Counted from the stretch's first letter, positions 8,232 to 16,393 are shown. The stretch: DNA of 64,000 nt from Enterobacter cloacae subsp. cloacae ATCC 13047 (GCF_000025565.1 NC_014121.1:4364216-4428215), one strand, 5' to 3'. Program-made: numbers and translations. The notes: generated by a model from the sequence alone, not told the origin.

Positions 8232-9419
8232 CTATCGCAATGACATCAGTGAAAAAGTCGGGTCGGCGAGCGGCACGTCTGATAAATCCCGCCCGGCCGC
8301 CATCCAGCGCTTCGCCAGCTTGACGGTGCGCGCATCGTTGAACGCCACCAGTTGCGTCAGGCGCCCGTTTTCGTCCAGCGAGAAGTACAGCGCGTCTTCA
8401 CGCACTATGGTGCGGCTGCCCGGCTGCGGAATGCCGAGGATCTGGATGTTGTGCTGGTATTGATCCGACCACAGCCACGGCGCGTCGTCATAACCTGCCG
8501 CATCGGGGTTAAGCATCGCTTTTGCCGCCGCCACCGCCTGATTCTGGGCGAAGGCCCAGGACTGAATACACAGGCCGTAATGATGATGCTGTGCCACATC
8601 CCCGGCAGCGAAGATGGACGGATCCGACGTGCGGCCCTGCGCATCCACCACGATCCCGCGTTCGGTTTGCAGCCCCGCGTCGCGCGCCAGTTCCAGATTG
8701 AGATCGACGCCGATCCCTACCACCACCGCATCAAAGGTTTCACGTTTGCCATCACAGTGAATGACCGGCAGGCCGTTATCGTCTTCCAGCTCCAGCGCGC
8801 CGCAGCCGGTTCGGATCTCCACGCCCTGCTCACGGTGAATGGTCTCTAAGCGCTGCGATACCTCGCCGCTCACCGAGCGCATGCACAGCGCAGGCTGCTG
8901 CTCGAACAGGGTGACCGCGACGCCGCTTTTGCGCGCAGAAGCGGCAATCTCCAGGCCTATCCAGCCGCCGCCCACAATCGCCAGCTTTTGACTTTCCGCA
9001 AGCCGACGTTTCAGGCGCTGCGCGTCCTGCCAGTGGCGGAGGGTGTAGACCTGCGGATGCGCAGCCCATGCCTCGCCCGGCAGGCGCGCCCGCCCTCCGG
9101 TGGCAATTAATAGTATGTTGTAACTAAGATGTTCGCCGTTGCTCAAACGCACCGTTTTCGCATTGCGGTCAATCTGCTCCGCGCGCAGCGGACGGTACCA
9201 GGTCAGATTCAGCGCCTGCTGAGCCTCTTCAGTAAAGAGTCGCGGAAGCGTCGCGTCCGTCTCCAGCAGAGCCGCTTTCGACAGCGGTGGACGTTCATAG
9301 AAATCCCACGCCTCTTCCGCCACCACGCAGATCTCACCGTCAAAGCCCTCGTCGCGCAGGGTTTTCGCCGCCCAGCCTCCCGCCTGACCGCCACCAATAA
9401 TGACAATGAGCGACGTCAT
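8232..9419 (-). CDS. FAD/NAD-dependent ferredoxin reductase of the Rieske dioxygenase system
   Basis: A 395-residue pyridine-nucleotide-disulfide-type flavoprotein. The FAD motif IIGGGQAGG is at the N-terminus (from about residue 7) and the NAD motif IVGGGWIGLE is in the middle, with the second FAD motif FAAGDVA near the C-terminus. It resembles the ferredoxin reductases (BphA4/HcaD type) that pass electrons from NADH to a Rieske ferredoxin. The start MTSLIVIIGGG is chosen for the motif position; it overlaps the dioxygenase gene by 4 bases (ATGA). With the ferredoxin and oxygenase encoded upstream it completes a three-component system. Confidence 0.9.
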   Translation of the reverse strand: MTSLIVIIGGGQAGGWAAKTLRDEGFDGEICVVAEEAWDFYERPPLSKAALLETDATLPRLFTEEAQQALNLTWYRPLRAEQIDRNAKTVRLSNGEHLSYNILLIATGGRARLPGEAWAAHPQVYTLRHWQDAQRLKRRLAESQKLAIVGGGWIGLEIAASARKSGVAVTLFEQQPALCMRSVSGEVSQRLETIHREQGVEIRTGCGALELEDDNGLPVIHCDGKRETFDAVVVGIGVDLNLELARDAGLQTERGIVVDAQGRTSDPSIFAAGDVAQHHHYGLCIQSWAFAQNQAVAAAKAMLNPDAAGYDDAPWLWSDQYQHNIQILGIPQPGSRTIVREDALYFSLDENGRLTQLVAFNDARTVKLAKRWMAAGRDLSDVPLADPTFSLMSLR

Positions 9420-10342
9420 ACCACCTCCGGTTTTTTCTGCTGGCGGCGCGTGTCGTGATCGATCCCGCCTTCCACCGCCCACTCGGTAAAGGAGACCAGC
9501 GAATGCTCCAGCTCGCGCGGCTGCCAGTTTTCCGTCAGGTAGTCGTCATTGGTGTAATACTCGAACGCCCCGCCGGTCGGGCTGTTGACGTACCAGAAGT
9601 AGGCTGACGACACCGGATGGCGGCCGGGTCCGATAAACGTGCTCCAGGCGTTTTTGTTCATCGCAATCCCGCCGCCGATCACTTCGTGAATATCGCGCAC
9701 GGTAAAGGCCACGTGGTTCAGGCCGCGCTTGCGGTTCGGCAGCTGCAGCAGGAACAGGTTGTGATGACCCCCGCGCACGCAGCAGCGCAGAAACACGGCG
9801 CGGTTGATGTAGCGGTCAGAGACCTGGAAGCCGAGCACCTCGCGGTAAAATGTCTCCACCGCCGCGAGCTCCTCCACGAAGAACACCACGTGCCCCACGT
9901 TAATGGGCTGGGCGCGATCGTAAACCGGGCTGGGGGTGTCGATACGGCGAGCGTCGCCCCACTGGTTGATCGGCTCAACATTCAGTTCCACGTCGCTCTG
10001 CTGGCTGACCTGCACACGCAGCGTCATGCCGTTCGGGTCAAGACACTCCAGGGCATCACCCACTTCGCGAAAGCCGGGCTGCTGCGCAAGCTTCGGGCGC
10101 AGCGCATCCAGATCTGACTGTGCGGCAACCGCCCATGTCATGCGGCGCAGGGTGTTGCCCGCTTCAAACGCCGGGGGCAGGTCGGGGCTGTCGATCGGGT
10201 TAAGTTCCACGCGCGCGCCGCTCAGGGTGGTAAAACGCTGGCCGCTGGCATCGCCCGTCAGGCCAAAATCACGCATAAATTTGGCGCAGTGCGTCAGGTC
10301 TTCAACGCCAAATTCCAGCTTTTCAATTCCGGTTACACTCAT
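9416..10342 (-). CDS. Extradiol (VOC-family) ring-cleavage dioxygenase
   Basis: A 308-residue type I extradiol dioxygenase made of two vicinal-oxygen-chelate halves. The Fe(II) ligands of the C-terminal half are visible: His151 (VGHVVFF), His210 (LNHVAF) and Glu261 (GAFEYYTND). It would open a catechol-type ring next to the two hydroxyls. The start at 10342 is preceded by a GAGG ribosome site; in-frame upstream ATG or alternative starts are not supported by homology. The neighbouring reductase and hydrolase fit a dioxygenation then meta-cleavage route. Confidence 0.9.
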   Translation of the reverse strand: MSVTGIEKLEFGVEDLTHCAKFMRDFGLTGDASGQRFTTLSGARVELNPIDSPDLPPAFEAGNTLRRMTWAVAAQSDLDALRPKLAQQPGFREVGDALECLDPNGMTLRVQVSQQSDVELNVEPINQWGDARRIDTPSPVYDRAQPINVGHVVFFVEELAAVETFYREVLGFQVSDRYINRAVFLRCCVRGGHHNLFLLQLPNRKRGLNHVAFTVRDIHEVIGGGIAMNKNAWSTFIGPGRHPVSSAYFWYVNSPTGGAFEYYTNDDYLTENWQPRELEHSLVSFTEWAVEGGIDHDTRRQQKKPEVV

Positions 10343-10420
10343 CGTTCGTTGCCTCATCTGGCCCAAATTGGGCGTAAAACATGCCCGACGCAGCAAAGCG
10401 CCTGACGTTAACTCACTGAT

Positions 10421-11212
10421 TTAACTGGCCTGTGATAAATACCCTAAGAAGCCAGAAATTTTGTCCGCCGCCAGACGAACCTCGTTTTGCAGTCGCTCGC
10501 GGTCGGCTTGTGGGATCTCTTCCGACGGCACCAGAATGCTCACTACCGCCGCCACGCGATGGCTTCGGTCAAACACCGGATAAACGATGGAGGAGATACC
10601 GTGGCGGAAGAAGGATTCACCGATCACGTACCCCCGGGCTTTGTCCTGCTGCACCATCTGCCACAGGGCTTCACGATCGTGAAGCTGACCCGGTGTGTTG
10701 CCCGGCAGGCGCTCGTGCGGGAACAGCTGTTCGAAATCGGCGCGGGAAATATCGGTCAAAAGCATGCGGCCAAGCGAGGTGCAGTGCACCGGCAAACGGG
10801 TACCAATGCTGACCTGGTTGATGCGTGATCCGGCGGCGCTGACGCGGGCGATGTAGATGATGTCGCGCCCGTCGCGGATCGCCAGATGGCTGCTGCACTG
10901 GCTTACGTCGCGCAGCTGTTCAATCACCGGCTGACCCACCTGCGCCACATCCAGCGAGGCGATGTACTCAAAACCCAGACGCAGCACGTTCATGCCGAGC
11001 GAGAAGGTATTGGTACGGGTGTTGCGTTCCAGAAAGCCCATATACTCCAGGGTCTGCACCACGCGGTAGGCGGTGGCCTTCGGCATATCCACCAGCCGGT
11101 GCAGCTCGGCAAAGGTCAGTTCGCGATGCTGCTCGCCAAAGGCTAACAGCAGCTGCAGGCCACGCTCCAGCCCCGGTACCAGATACTTCACTTCCTGATC
11201 GTTTGCCATCAT
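10421..11212 (-). CDS. IclR-family transcriptional regulator
   Basis: A 263-residue IclR-type protein: N-terminal winged helix-turn-helix (ELTFAELHRLVDMPKATAYR, about residues 34-53) and C-terminal effector domain. It probably senses the pathway substrate or an intermediate and controls this operon. It is encoded inside the operon (9 bases after the SDR gene), so it would be co-expressed with its targets. The three palindromes in the 13633-14046 control region are its likely operators. A start one codon later (MANDQE) is equally possible. Confidence 0.9.
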   Translation of the reverse strand: MMANDQEVKYLVPGLERGLQLLLAFGEQHRELTFAELHRLVDMPKATAYRVVQTLEYMGFLERNTRTNTFSLGMNVLRLGFEYIASLDVAQVGQPVIEQLRDVSQCSSHLAIRDGRDIIYIARVSAAGSRINQVSIGTRLPVHCTSLGRMLLTDISRADFEQLFPHERLPGNTPGQLHDREALWQMVQQDKARGYVIGESFFRHGISSIVYPVFDRSHRVAAVVSILVPSEEIPQADRERLQNEVRLAADKISGFLGYLSQAS

Positions 11213-11221
11213 CGCCCTACC

Positions 11222-11971
11222 TTAGTTAAAGACAAAACCGCCGTTGACCGGGATCAGCTGCCCGGTGATAAACCGCGACAGATCGCTTAACAGCCAGACC
11301 ACGCTGCCGGTGACATCTTCCGGCTGCTGTGCCCCTGTTAACGCCCGGCCGTTTTCGTAGAGTTGGTGTCGTTCGGCGGGAACATATTCCGTTGCCTCGA
11401 CGCGGGTCAGCCCCGGCGCGATGGCGTTGATTCGAATACGCTTTTCACCAAGCTCGCGCGCCATTGAGCGGGTCATGGCAATCACGGCCCCTTTGCTGGC
11501 CACGTAGGCCATCAGGCGCGGCGCACCCCAAAGTGCTGTGTCGGACGCCACGTTCACGATCCCTGCGCCATCGCGCAGCAGCGGCACGGCGGCGCGCGTC
11601 ACCAGCCAGGTGCCTTTGACGTTGACGCGCATTACCCGGTCCCACAGATCCGGGTCGTAATCGAGCATGTTTTTGCCGCCCACGCCGGTCGCCATCGCCG
11701 CGTTATTTACCAGCCCGTCAATCTGCCCCTGCTCGCCAATCGCATTGAACACCTGCTCAATGGAGGCCGGATCGGCGAGATCGATAACGTGCGATTCGAT
11801 CGTAAAACCCTGTGCCCGCAGAGCGTGTGCGCTTTCGGCCAGCTCGCCTTCAAGAATGTCGCACATCACCACCGCGGCGCCCTGCTCCGCGCAGGCGCTG
11901 GCGAAGTGATAGCCCAGCCCGCGCGCGGCGCCGGTCACCACAATGCGTTTTCCGCTCAGCAGCGCATTCAT
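11222..11971 (-). CDS. Short-chain dehydrogenase (probable cis-dihydrodiol dehydrogenase)
   Basis: A 249-residue classical SDR with intact motifs: TGAARGLG (13-20), NNAA, the catalytic Ser in NVASDT, and YVASK. The gene overlaps the Rieske oxygenase gene by one base (TGATG) and follows it directly. The usual partner of a ring-hydroxylating dioxygenase is a dehydrogenase that re-aromatises the cis-diol to a catechol, so that role is proposed. Contrast the second SDR in this operon (4851-5645), which lacks the YxxxK motif. Confidence 0.88.
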   Translation of the reverse strand: MNALLSGKRIVVTGAARGLGYHFASACAEQGAAVVMCDILEGELAESAHALRAQGFTIESHVIDLADPASIEQVFNAIGEQGQIDGLVNNAAMATGVGGKNMLDYDPDLWDRVMRVNVKGTWLVTRAAVPLLRDGAGIVNVASDTALWGAPRLMAYVASKGAVIAMTRSMARELGEKRIRINAIAPGLTRVEATEYVPAERHQLYENGRALTGAQQPEDVTGSVVWLLSDLSRFITGQLIPVNGGFVFN

Positions 11972-12993
11972 CAGGCCGCTCCCTGCTGCGCTTCACGCAT
12001 CGCCAGTTGCTCTTTAGCGGCCTTTTGCATCATGCGGCGCAGGCGCGAGAGGCCGACATCATGCTGGTACAGGTATTCGTGGTCGCGGGCGTTTGGCGCC
12101 AGGCTTTCCAGTACTACGCGGTCCTGCTCCAGCACCTCCCAGTGCAGCTTTTCCAGGCGGTTGCGGTACATGAAGCGCCACATATCGCGCTGCCAGCCCT
12201 GTACGCGGCGGATACGCCAGAAGAAGACGCGGCAGTTGTCGTTATCTTCCGGCACCACCATGCCAACGATGAAGAAGTGGCCACCCGGTCCGAAACGCTT
12301 CTTATAGGGAATGGACAGTCGCATCCAGCAGGTGCCACTATTGCCCAGCTCCACCCAGTCGAAGTTGACGCCGCTCTGCCCTTTTTTCTCGAAGATAAAG
12401 CCGGTCTTCGTCGGCTGCAGGACCATGTCGGCCTTGCGATCCCCTTCCGCCATCGAGTGCGAGGAGGAGTGGAGATACGTACCGTGCATTGGATCCATCA
12501 CGTTTTCCAGCGCGTACTGGTAGTTACATTTCCAGGCTGCGGTGCAGAGGAAGTTGCTGAAATGTTCCGTGTCGGCGAGTTCATCCGGGAAGGTCAGCTC
12601 GTCCGGCTGCTGATCGGCGGTGACGCCAAACCACAGGAAGATGGCACCGTGCGCCTCCTGCACCTGATAGCTGCGCACGCACTGCTGGCCGACCAGCGGA
12701 CATTTGTCCACGGCGGGCACGTCTTTCACTTCACCGTTTCCCGCCACTTCCACGCCGTGATACCAGCAGGCGATGCGGTCGCCAAGGTTCCAGCCCATCG
12801 ACAGACGCGCGCCGCGGTGCGGACAGCGGTCTTCCAGCGCCTGCACCTGACCGTCTTTATTGCGCCAGACCACAATCTGTTCGCCCAGACGAGTAATGCC
12901 CACGGGCGCAGACTGCACTTCCCAGCTCGCCAGCACCGGATACCAGAGGCCACGCAGACCTTTATCGAGATAGTTTTGTACGGTAGTTGTCAT
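11971..12993 (-). CDS. Rieske non-heme iron ring-hydroxylating oxygenase, catalytic subunit
   Basis: A 340-residue oxygenase alpha subunit. The Rieske cluster ligands are Cys57 and His59 (CPHRG), then Cys76 and His79 (CWYHG). The mononuclear iron region is DPMHGTYLH with bridging Asp167 and ligands His170 and His175. No beta-subunit gene is present, which is typical of phthalate/vanillate-type homotrimeric oxygenases. The start MTTTVQNYL is 10 bases after the preceding gene. Electrons would come from the Rieske ferredoxin (13309-13632) and reductase (8232-9419). The substrate is unknown. Confidence 0.92.
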   Translation of the reverse strand: MTTTVQNYLDKGLRGLWYPVLASWEVQSAPVGITRLGEQIVVWRNKDGQVQALEDRCPHRGARLSMGWNLGDRIACWYHGVEVAGNGEVKDVPAVDKCPLVGQQCVRSYQVQEAHGAIFLWFGVTADQQPDELTFPDELADTEHFSNFLCTAAWKCNYQYALENVMDPMHGTYLHSSSHSMAEGDRKADMVLQPTKTGFIFEKKGQSGVNFDWVELGNSGTCWMRLSIPYKKRFGPGGHFFIVGMVVPEDNDNCRVFFWRIRRVQGWQRDMWRFMYRNRLEKLHWEVLEQDRVVLESLAPNARDHEYLYQHDVGLSRLRRMMQKAAKEQLAMREAQQGAA

Positions 12994-13003
12994 CGCGTCG
13001 TCC

Positions 13004-13312
13004 TCAATAGCCGTTAACCTGTAAGAATGCCTGGAAGCTGGCATTGCTCCATGGCTCGCCCTGCTGGTCATGCATGCGCACTGCGTTCAGCCCGTTGACC
13101 AGCTCCGGCAAGGTTTCAACGCCCTGCTCAAAGAGATCTTCCAGCGTGGCGATAAGGCTCATTTCCCAGTTTTCCGGCACCCGGCTGCGGGTCTGCCAGA
13201 TCAGGTTCTGATACTCACCCGGTTTATGAATGGCGCCGTTCCCGCCCTCTGCCGGGGGCGTAAACTGGCGGCTTTCGGGCAGCGCCGGGTTGAAGTTCAG
13301 GATGTCGCTCAT
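13004..13312 (-). CDS. Small protein with recombinase-like helix-turn-helix C-terminus
   Basis: A 102-residue protein between the Rieske ferredoxin (4-base ATGA overlap) and the oxygenase. I do not recognise a characterised function. The C-terminal third (LVNGLNAV...GEPWSNASFQAFLQ) resembles the DNA-binding tail of serine recombinases, with the pattern LN-x-x-G/R...G-x-W-x-x-x-x-V/F. No recombinase catalytic domain is present. Tight coupling with both Rieske genes suggests a role in that system: an accessory subunit, an assembly factor or a small regulator. All three are inference. Confidence 0.75.
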   Translation of the reverse strand: MSDILNFNPALPESRQFTPPAEGGNGAIHKPGEYQNLIWQTRSRVPENWEMSLIATLEDLFEQGVETLPELVNGLNAVRMHDQQGEPWSNASFQAFLQVNGY

Positions 13313-13632
13313 GCCACGGTCTCCTCGACAAAAGTAATCTGGATTTGGTTTTCAAATACCCGAACCGGGTAGCGGTTGAGGTTTCGGCCGCCGGGGCCGT
13401 GCAGGCACTGGCCGGTTTTGACGTCGAACACCGCCTCGTGCAGCGGGCATTCCACTTTGCCGTCCTCGACAAAGCCCTGACTCAGCAGCGCATAGGCGTG
13501 CGGGCATACGTCTTCCAGCGCGTAATATTCGCCGTCGATTAAATAAACGCCGATCTCTTTACCTTCAACGTTGCCGCTAAAAGGGAAATCTTCCTGTACT
13601 TGTTCTGCGTCACATACGCCTATCCAGCTCAT
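13309..13632 (-). CDS. Rieske [2Fe-2S] ferredoxin
   Basis: A 107-residue Rieske ferredoxin, the electron carrier between the flavoprotein reductase and the oxygenase. The cluster ligands are Cys43 and His45 (CPHAY) and Cys62 and His65 (CPLHE). The start MSWIGVCD is used because homology begins there; a longer in-frame reading to 13725 would run through the palindrome at 13652-13667 and lacks support. This is the first gene of the leftward operon. Confidence 0.9.
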   Translation of the reverse strand: MSWIGVCDAEQVQEDFPFSGNVEGKEIGVYLIDGEYYALEDVCPHAYALLSQGFVEDGKVECPLHEAVFDVKTGQCLHGPGGRNLNRYPVRVFENQIQITFVEETVA

Positions 13633-13651
13633 CACGATCCTCCAGGCTTTT

Positions 13652-13667
13652 GTTTCATATATGAAAC
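13652..13667. promoter_or_regulatory. Palindromic operator 1, GTTTCATATATGAAAC
   Basis: A perfect 16-base palindrome 20 bases upstream of the Rieske ferredoxin start, in the expected 5' leader. It shares GTTTCA-N4-TGAAAC with two more sites in this region. Its position near the start suggests repression, probably by the IclR regulator of the operon. Confidence 0.65.
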
Positions 13668-13766
13668 TCTGTTTCTTATTTAATACGGTCAATATAAAAG
13701 CGATGAATGTTTCGTCAAGCGTCAATGTGACGAATTTGTTAATAAATCGGCAATTAATAAGCTAAG

Positions 13767-13782
13767 TGTGCAAGGGATCACG
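13767..13782. promoter_or_regulatory. CRP-like site TGTGCAAGGGATCACG
   Basis: This matches TGTGA-N6-TCACA at 8 of 10 positions. The first 15 bases are identical to a site in the citrate control region (45675-45689), which also separates divergent catabolic operons. Catabolite control by CRP is inferred. Confidence 0.5.
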
Positions 13783-13919
13783 AAAAAATGCAGCGATATG
13801 AAATTTTCATTATTAAGGCGTGAATGAATACGTTTTAGTGATGAACTCAAAGCGCAAATAAAAAATATTGACTTCTTTTCTTTTTCTTCCTTAAAAATAA
13901 ACAACTGAAAAAGCACCGT

Positions 13920-13935
13920 GTTTCACCTGTGAAAC
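13920..13935. promoter_or_regulatory. Palindromic operator 2, GTTTCACCTGTGAAAC
   Basis: A near-perfect palindrome, extendable to GTG...CAC at 13918-13937. It lies about 112 bases upstream of the transporter start at 14047 and shares the half site GTTTCA with operators 1 and 3. Confidence 0.65.
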
Positions 13936-13966
13936 ACATTTAAAAATACATCTTTAAAAACAACAA

Positions 13967-13982
13967 GTTTCACTGGTGAACC
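13967..13982. promoter_or_regulatory. Palindromic operator 3, GTTTCACTGGTGAACC
   Basis: A slightly weaker copy of the same palindrome, 47 bases centre to centre from operator 2. Paired sites upstream of a divergent gene are common for IclR regulators. Confidence 0.55.
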
Positions 13983-14046
13983 ATTTTACATCCGTGACAA
14001 TCACATTGATAAAAATATAAATGCGAGAACGCATAAGGCGGGCAAT

Positions 14047-15258
14047 ATGACGGCAAGATGGCAAGGCACAATTGCACTGTTATTTCTCATTATTATTTCC
14101 TACATTGACCGGGTAAATATCTCGGTGATGATTTTAAACCCGGAATTTGCCGAACATTTCCAGTTAAATGAAAACAGAATGTTACAAGGAATGTTAATGA
14201 CCTGCTTTCTTCTGGGTTATGGATTATCGGCTTTATTATTAACACCGGTTATCGAAAGCAAACTGCATTATCGACATGGATTATTAAGCAGCATTGCGAT
14301 TTGGGCTCTGGTCTGCGCCATTTCTCCCTTACTCGGATCGCTAATGGGAATGCTCATCGCCCGTGTGATTCTGGGGATCGCTGAGGGACCGCTCTTTTCA
14401 CTCAAAACTCGCTTTATCAGCGATAACTTTCGTGCGGAAGAGGTTGGCAAACCCAACGCCGTGACCGCACTGGGCGTCTCACTCGGTCTGGCCGTGGGCT
14501 TTCCGCTGGTGACCTGGCTGATGGCCCATCTGGGCTGGGCCGGATCGTTTTATGCGCTGGCGGCAATCAACCTGGTGCTCGGTGGCGGCCTGATCTGGCG
14601 TTTCCTACCGGCACCGCGCGGTACAGTAAAAATGCACAAACGGGGGCTCGCAGAGACAGTGATGCTTGCGTGGCAAACCCCGCTGTTGGGCTGGATCCTG
14701 CTGGTTGAAATCGCCACGCTGAGCTATCTCTGGGGGAGCAGCGCCTGGCTCCCGGCGTGGCTACGCGACGAACATCACTTCTCGCTGCACGCCACGGGCA
14801 TGCTCGCGGCCATCCCCTTCCTGTTGAGCCTGGGCTCAAAATTCCTTGGCGGGGTACTGCTCGATAAAATGCGGCCGGAACAGGCACCGCTGCTGTTTGT
14901 CGCGGGCGGGGCGCTGACGGCGTTGTCCGTGATCGCGCTGATGCTCAGCCATCAGCCTGCCTGGCTGGCGCTGTTTATGCTGTCGGCTAACGTCTTCTGG
15001 GGACTTCAGGGCGCGGCCATTCCGGCGGTGATCCAACATCACGCCGCGCGGGAGGCGGTGGGAAGCGCGTACGGCATCATTAATGGGATCGGCAATATTT
15101 GTGCCGCCTTTATTCCACTGCTGATGGGGATGGTGATGAGATCGGTGGGGTCGGTCAGCTCTGGCTTTTCCGTGCTGGTGGTGTCGCAGATTATCACCCT
15201 GCTGGCGGGGGGAATGTTGCTGCTGCGCATGCGTCGCGCAGCAGCAATCAGCGCGTAA
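14047..15258 (+). CDS. MFS transporter, ACS type
   Basis: A 403-residue major facilitator with about 12 membrane helices. SYIDRVNISVMI near residue 20 and ARVILGIAEGPLFSLK match the anion:cation symporter branch (relatives carry hydroxyphenylacetate, phthalate, sugar acids). The ribosome site AAGGCGGG precedes the ATG. It is transcribed away from the Rieske operon from the shared control region, so it probably imports the same or a related substrate. Its stop lies only 3 bases from the stop of convergent speB, so the accessory block ends abruptly against the backbone gene with no terminator between them. Confidence 0.85.
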   Translation: MTARWQGTIALLFLIIISYIDRVNISVMILNPEFAEHFQLNENRMLQGMLMTCFLLGYGLSALLLTPVIESKLHYRHGLLSSIAIWALVCAISPLLGSLMGMLIARVILGIAEGPLFSLKTRFISDNFRAEEVGKPNAVTALGVSLGLAVGFPLVTWLMAHLGWAGSFYALAAINLVLGGGLIWRFLPAPRGTVKMHKRGLAETVMLAWQTPLLGWILLVEIATLSYLWGSSAWLPAWLRDEHHFSLHATGMLAAIPFLLSLGSKFLGGVLLDKMRPEQAPLLFVAGGALTALSVIALMLSHQPAWLALFMLSANVFWGLQGAAIPAVIQHHAAREAVGSAYGIINGIGNICAAFIPLLMGMVMRSVGSVSSGFSVLVVSQIITLLAGGMLLLRMRRAAAISA

Positions 15259-15261
15259 GGT

Positions 15262-16182
15262 TTATTCGCCTTTTTTCGCAGCCTGGATATAGAGCATTTC
15301 CAGTGCCAGGGTCGCCGCGGCCAGCGCGGTGATCTCGGACTGGTCATAGGCAGGCGCCACTTCCACCACGTCCATCCCGACAATGTTCAGATCCTTCAGG
15401 CCGCGCACCAGTTTGATGGCGCGGTCTGAGGTCAGCCCGCCGATCACCGGCGTACCGGTACCCGGGGCAAACGCCGGATCCAGACAGTCGATGTCGAAGG
15501 TCAGGTACACCGGCATATCACCGACGATCTGCTTAACCTGCGCGATGATGTCATCCACACCGCGATCGTTCACCTGACAGGCGTCCAGTACGGTGAAGCC
15601 GTTGTCTTTGTCAAACTCGGTACGGATACCGATCTGCACGGAGTGGTTAGGATCGATCAGACCTTCGTTCGGTGCGGTGTAGAACATGGTACCGTGGTCG
15701 AACTCGCAGCCGTTCGCGTAGGTGTCGGTGTGCGCATCGAAGTGCACCAGCGCCATTTTACCGAAGTGTTTCGCGTGGGCGCGCAGCAGCGGCAGGGTCA
15801 CGAAGTGGTCGCCACCGAAGGAGAGCATGCGTTTACCGGCAGCCAGCAGTTTCTCGGCGTGGGCCTGCAGCTTTTCGCTCATTTCACGGGCGTCACCGAA
15901 GGCATACACCAGGTCACCGCAGTCCACCACGTTCAGGCGTTCGCGCATGTCGAAGTTCCACGGGAAGCGGTTATGCTCCCAGGCCAGGTTGGTGGAAACC
16001 TGACGGATCGCCGCCGGGCCGTGACGACCGCCCGCACGGCCTGATGTGGCCATATCAAACGGCACGCCGGTGATCACCCAGTCAGCATCGCTGTCGTACG
16101 GCTGGAAGTTCATCGGAAGGCGTAAAAAACCAAACGCGTTAGATACCAGAGAGTTGTCGTACTGATGACCTAAAGTGCTCAT
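15262..16182 (-). CDS. speB: Agmatinase SpeB
   Basis: Agmatine ureohydrolase, which converts agmatine to putrescine and urea in the cytoplasm. At 306 residues it is almost identical to E. coli SpeB. The binuclear Mn ligand motifs are present: GGDH, DAHTD and DIDCLDP. It acts after arginine decarboxylase SpeA, whose gene lies upstream in the same direction. A strong hairpin with a U-run (16223-16267) lies between the two, so speB expression must come from attenuation read-through or its own promoter close to 16183-16222. Confidence 0.98.
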   Translation of the reverse strand: MSTLGHQYDNSLVSNAFGFLRLPMNFQPYDSDADWVITGVPFDMATSGRAGGRHGPAAIRQVSTNLAWEHNRFPWNFDMRERLNVVDCGDLVYAFGDAREMSEKLQAHAEKLLAAGKRMLSFGGDHFVTLPLLRAHAKHFGKMALVHFDAHTDTYANGCEFDHGTMFYTAPNEGLIDPNHSVQIGIRTEFDKDNGFTVLDACQVNDRGVDDIIAQVKQIVGDMPVYLTFDIDCLDPAFAPGTGTPVIGGLTSDRAIKLVRGLKDLNIVGMDVVEVAPAYDQSEITALAAATLALEMLYIQAAKKGE

Positions 16183-16222
16183 GTCCTGACCTCTTTTAAA
16201 GTCGATGCGTTAAAAACAGATG

Positions 16223-16267
16223 AAAAAAAATCCCCTCCGCGTCGTTAAACCCGACGAGGAAGGGATT
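16223..16267 (-). terminator. Intrinsic terminator or attenuator between speA and speB
   Basis: Read on the minus strand it is a long stem, AATCCCTTCCTCGTCGG / CGACGCGGAGGGGATT with small mismatches, loop TTTAA, followed by eight T residues. It is oriented to stop transcripts leaving speA, and ends about 40 bases before speB. Confidence 0.85.
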
Positions 16268-16350
16268 GATTCGTAAATCGCTTATTGGGGCGAATTATCG
16301 CCGTTAATTCATACGGGTTCAAGTGAGTATAGGGCATTGTGCGGTCTTTG

Positions 16351-16386
16351 CCCCTCACCGTAACCCTCTCCCACGGGGAGAGGGAG
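16351..16386. repeat. REP-like palindromic repeat
   Basis: CCCCTCACCGTAACCCTCTCCC followed by the arm GGGGAGAGGG with a short loop lies just past the speA stop. It is the same family as the repeats near 872, 30709, 35257 and 48091. Confidence 0.75.
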
Positions 16387-16393
16387 GTTTGCC

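Larger units (their letters stand above)
13633..14046. promoter_or_regulatory. Divergent control region of the aromatic operon and the MFS gene
   Basis: This 414-bp AT-rich gap separates the leftward Rieske operon from the rightward transporter gene. It holds three related palindromes (listed separately), one CRP-like site, and no convincing coding frame. Promoters for both directions must lie here; I could not single out confident -35/-10 pairs. Confidence 0.75.

Noticed and set aside
11812..13017. A 401-codon rightward open frame opposite the Rieske oxygenase gene
   Set aside because: High GC creates long antisense frames here. The minus strand encodes proteins with intact iron and cluster ligands, and the antisense product is low-complexity in Arg and His.
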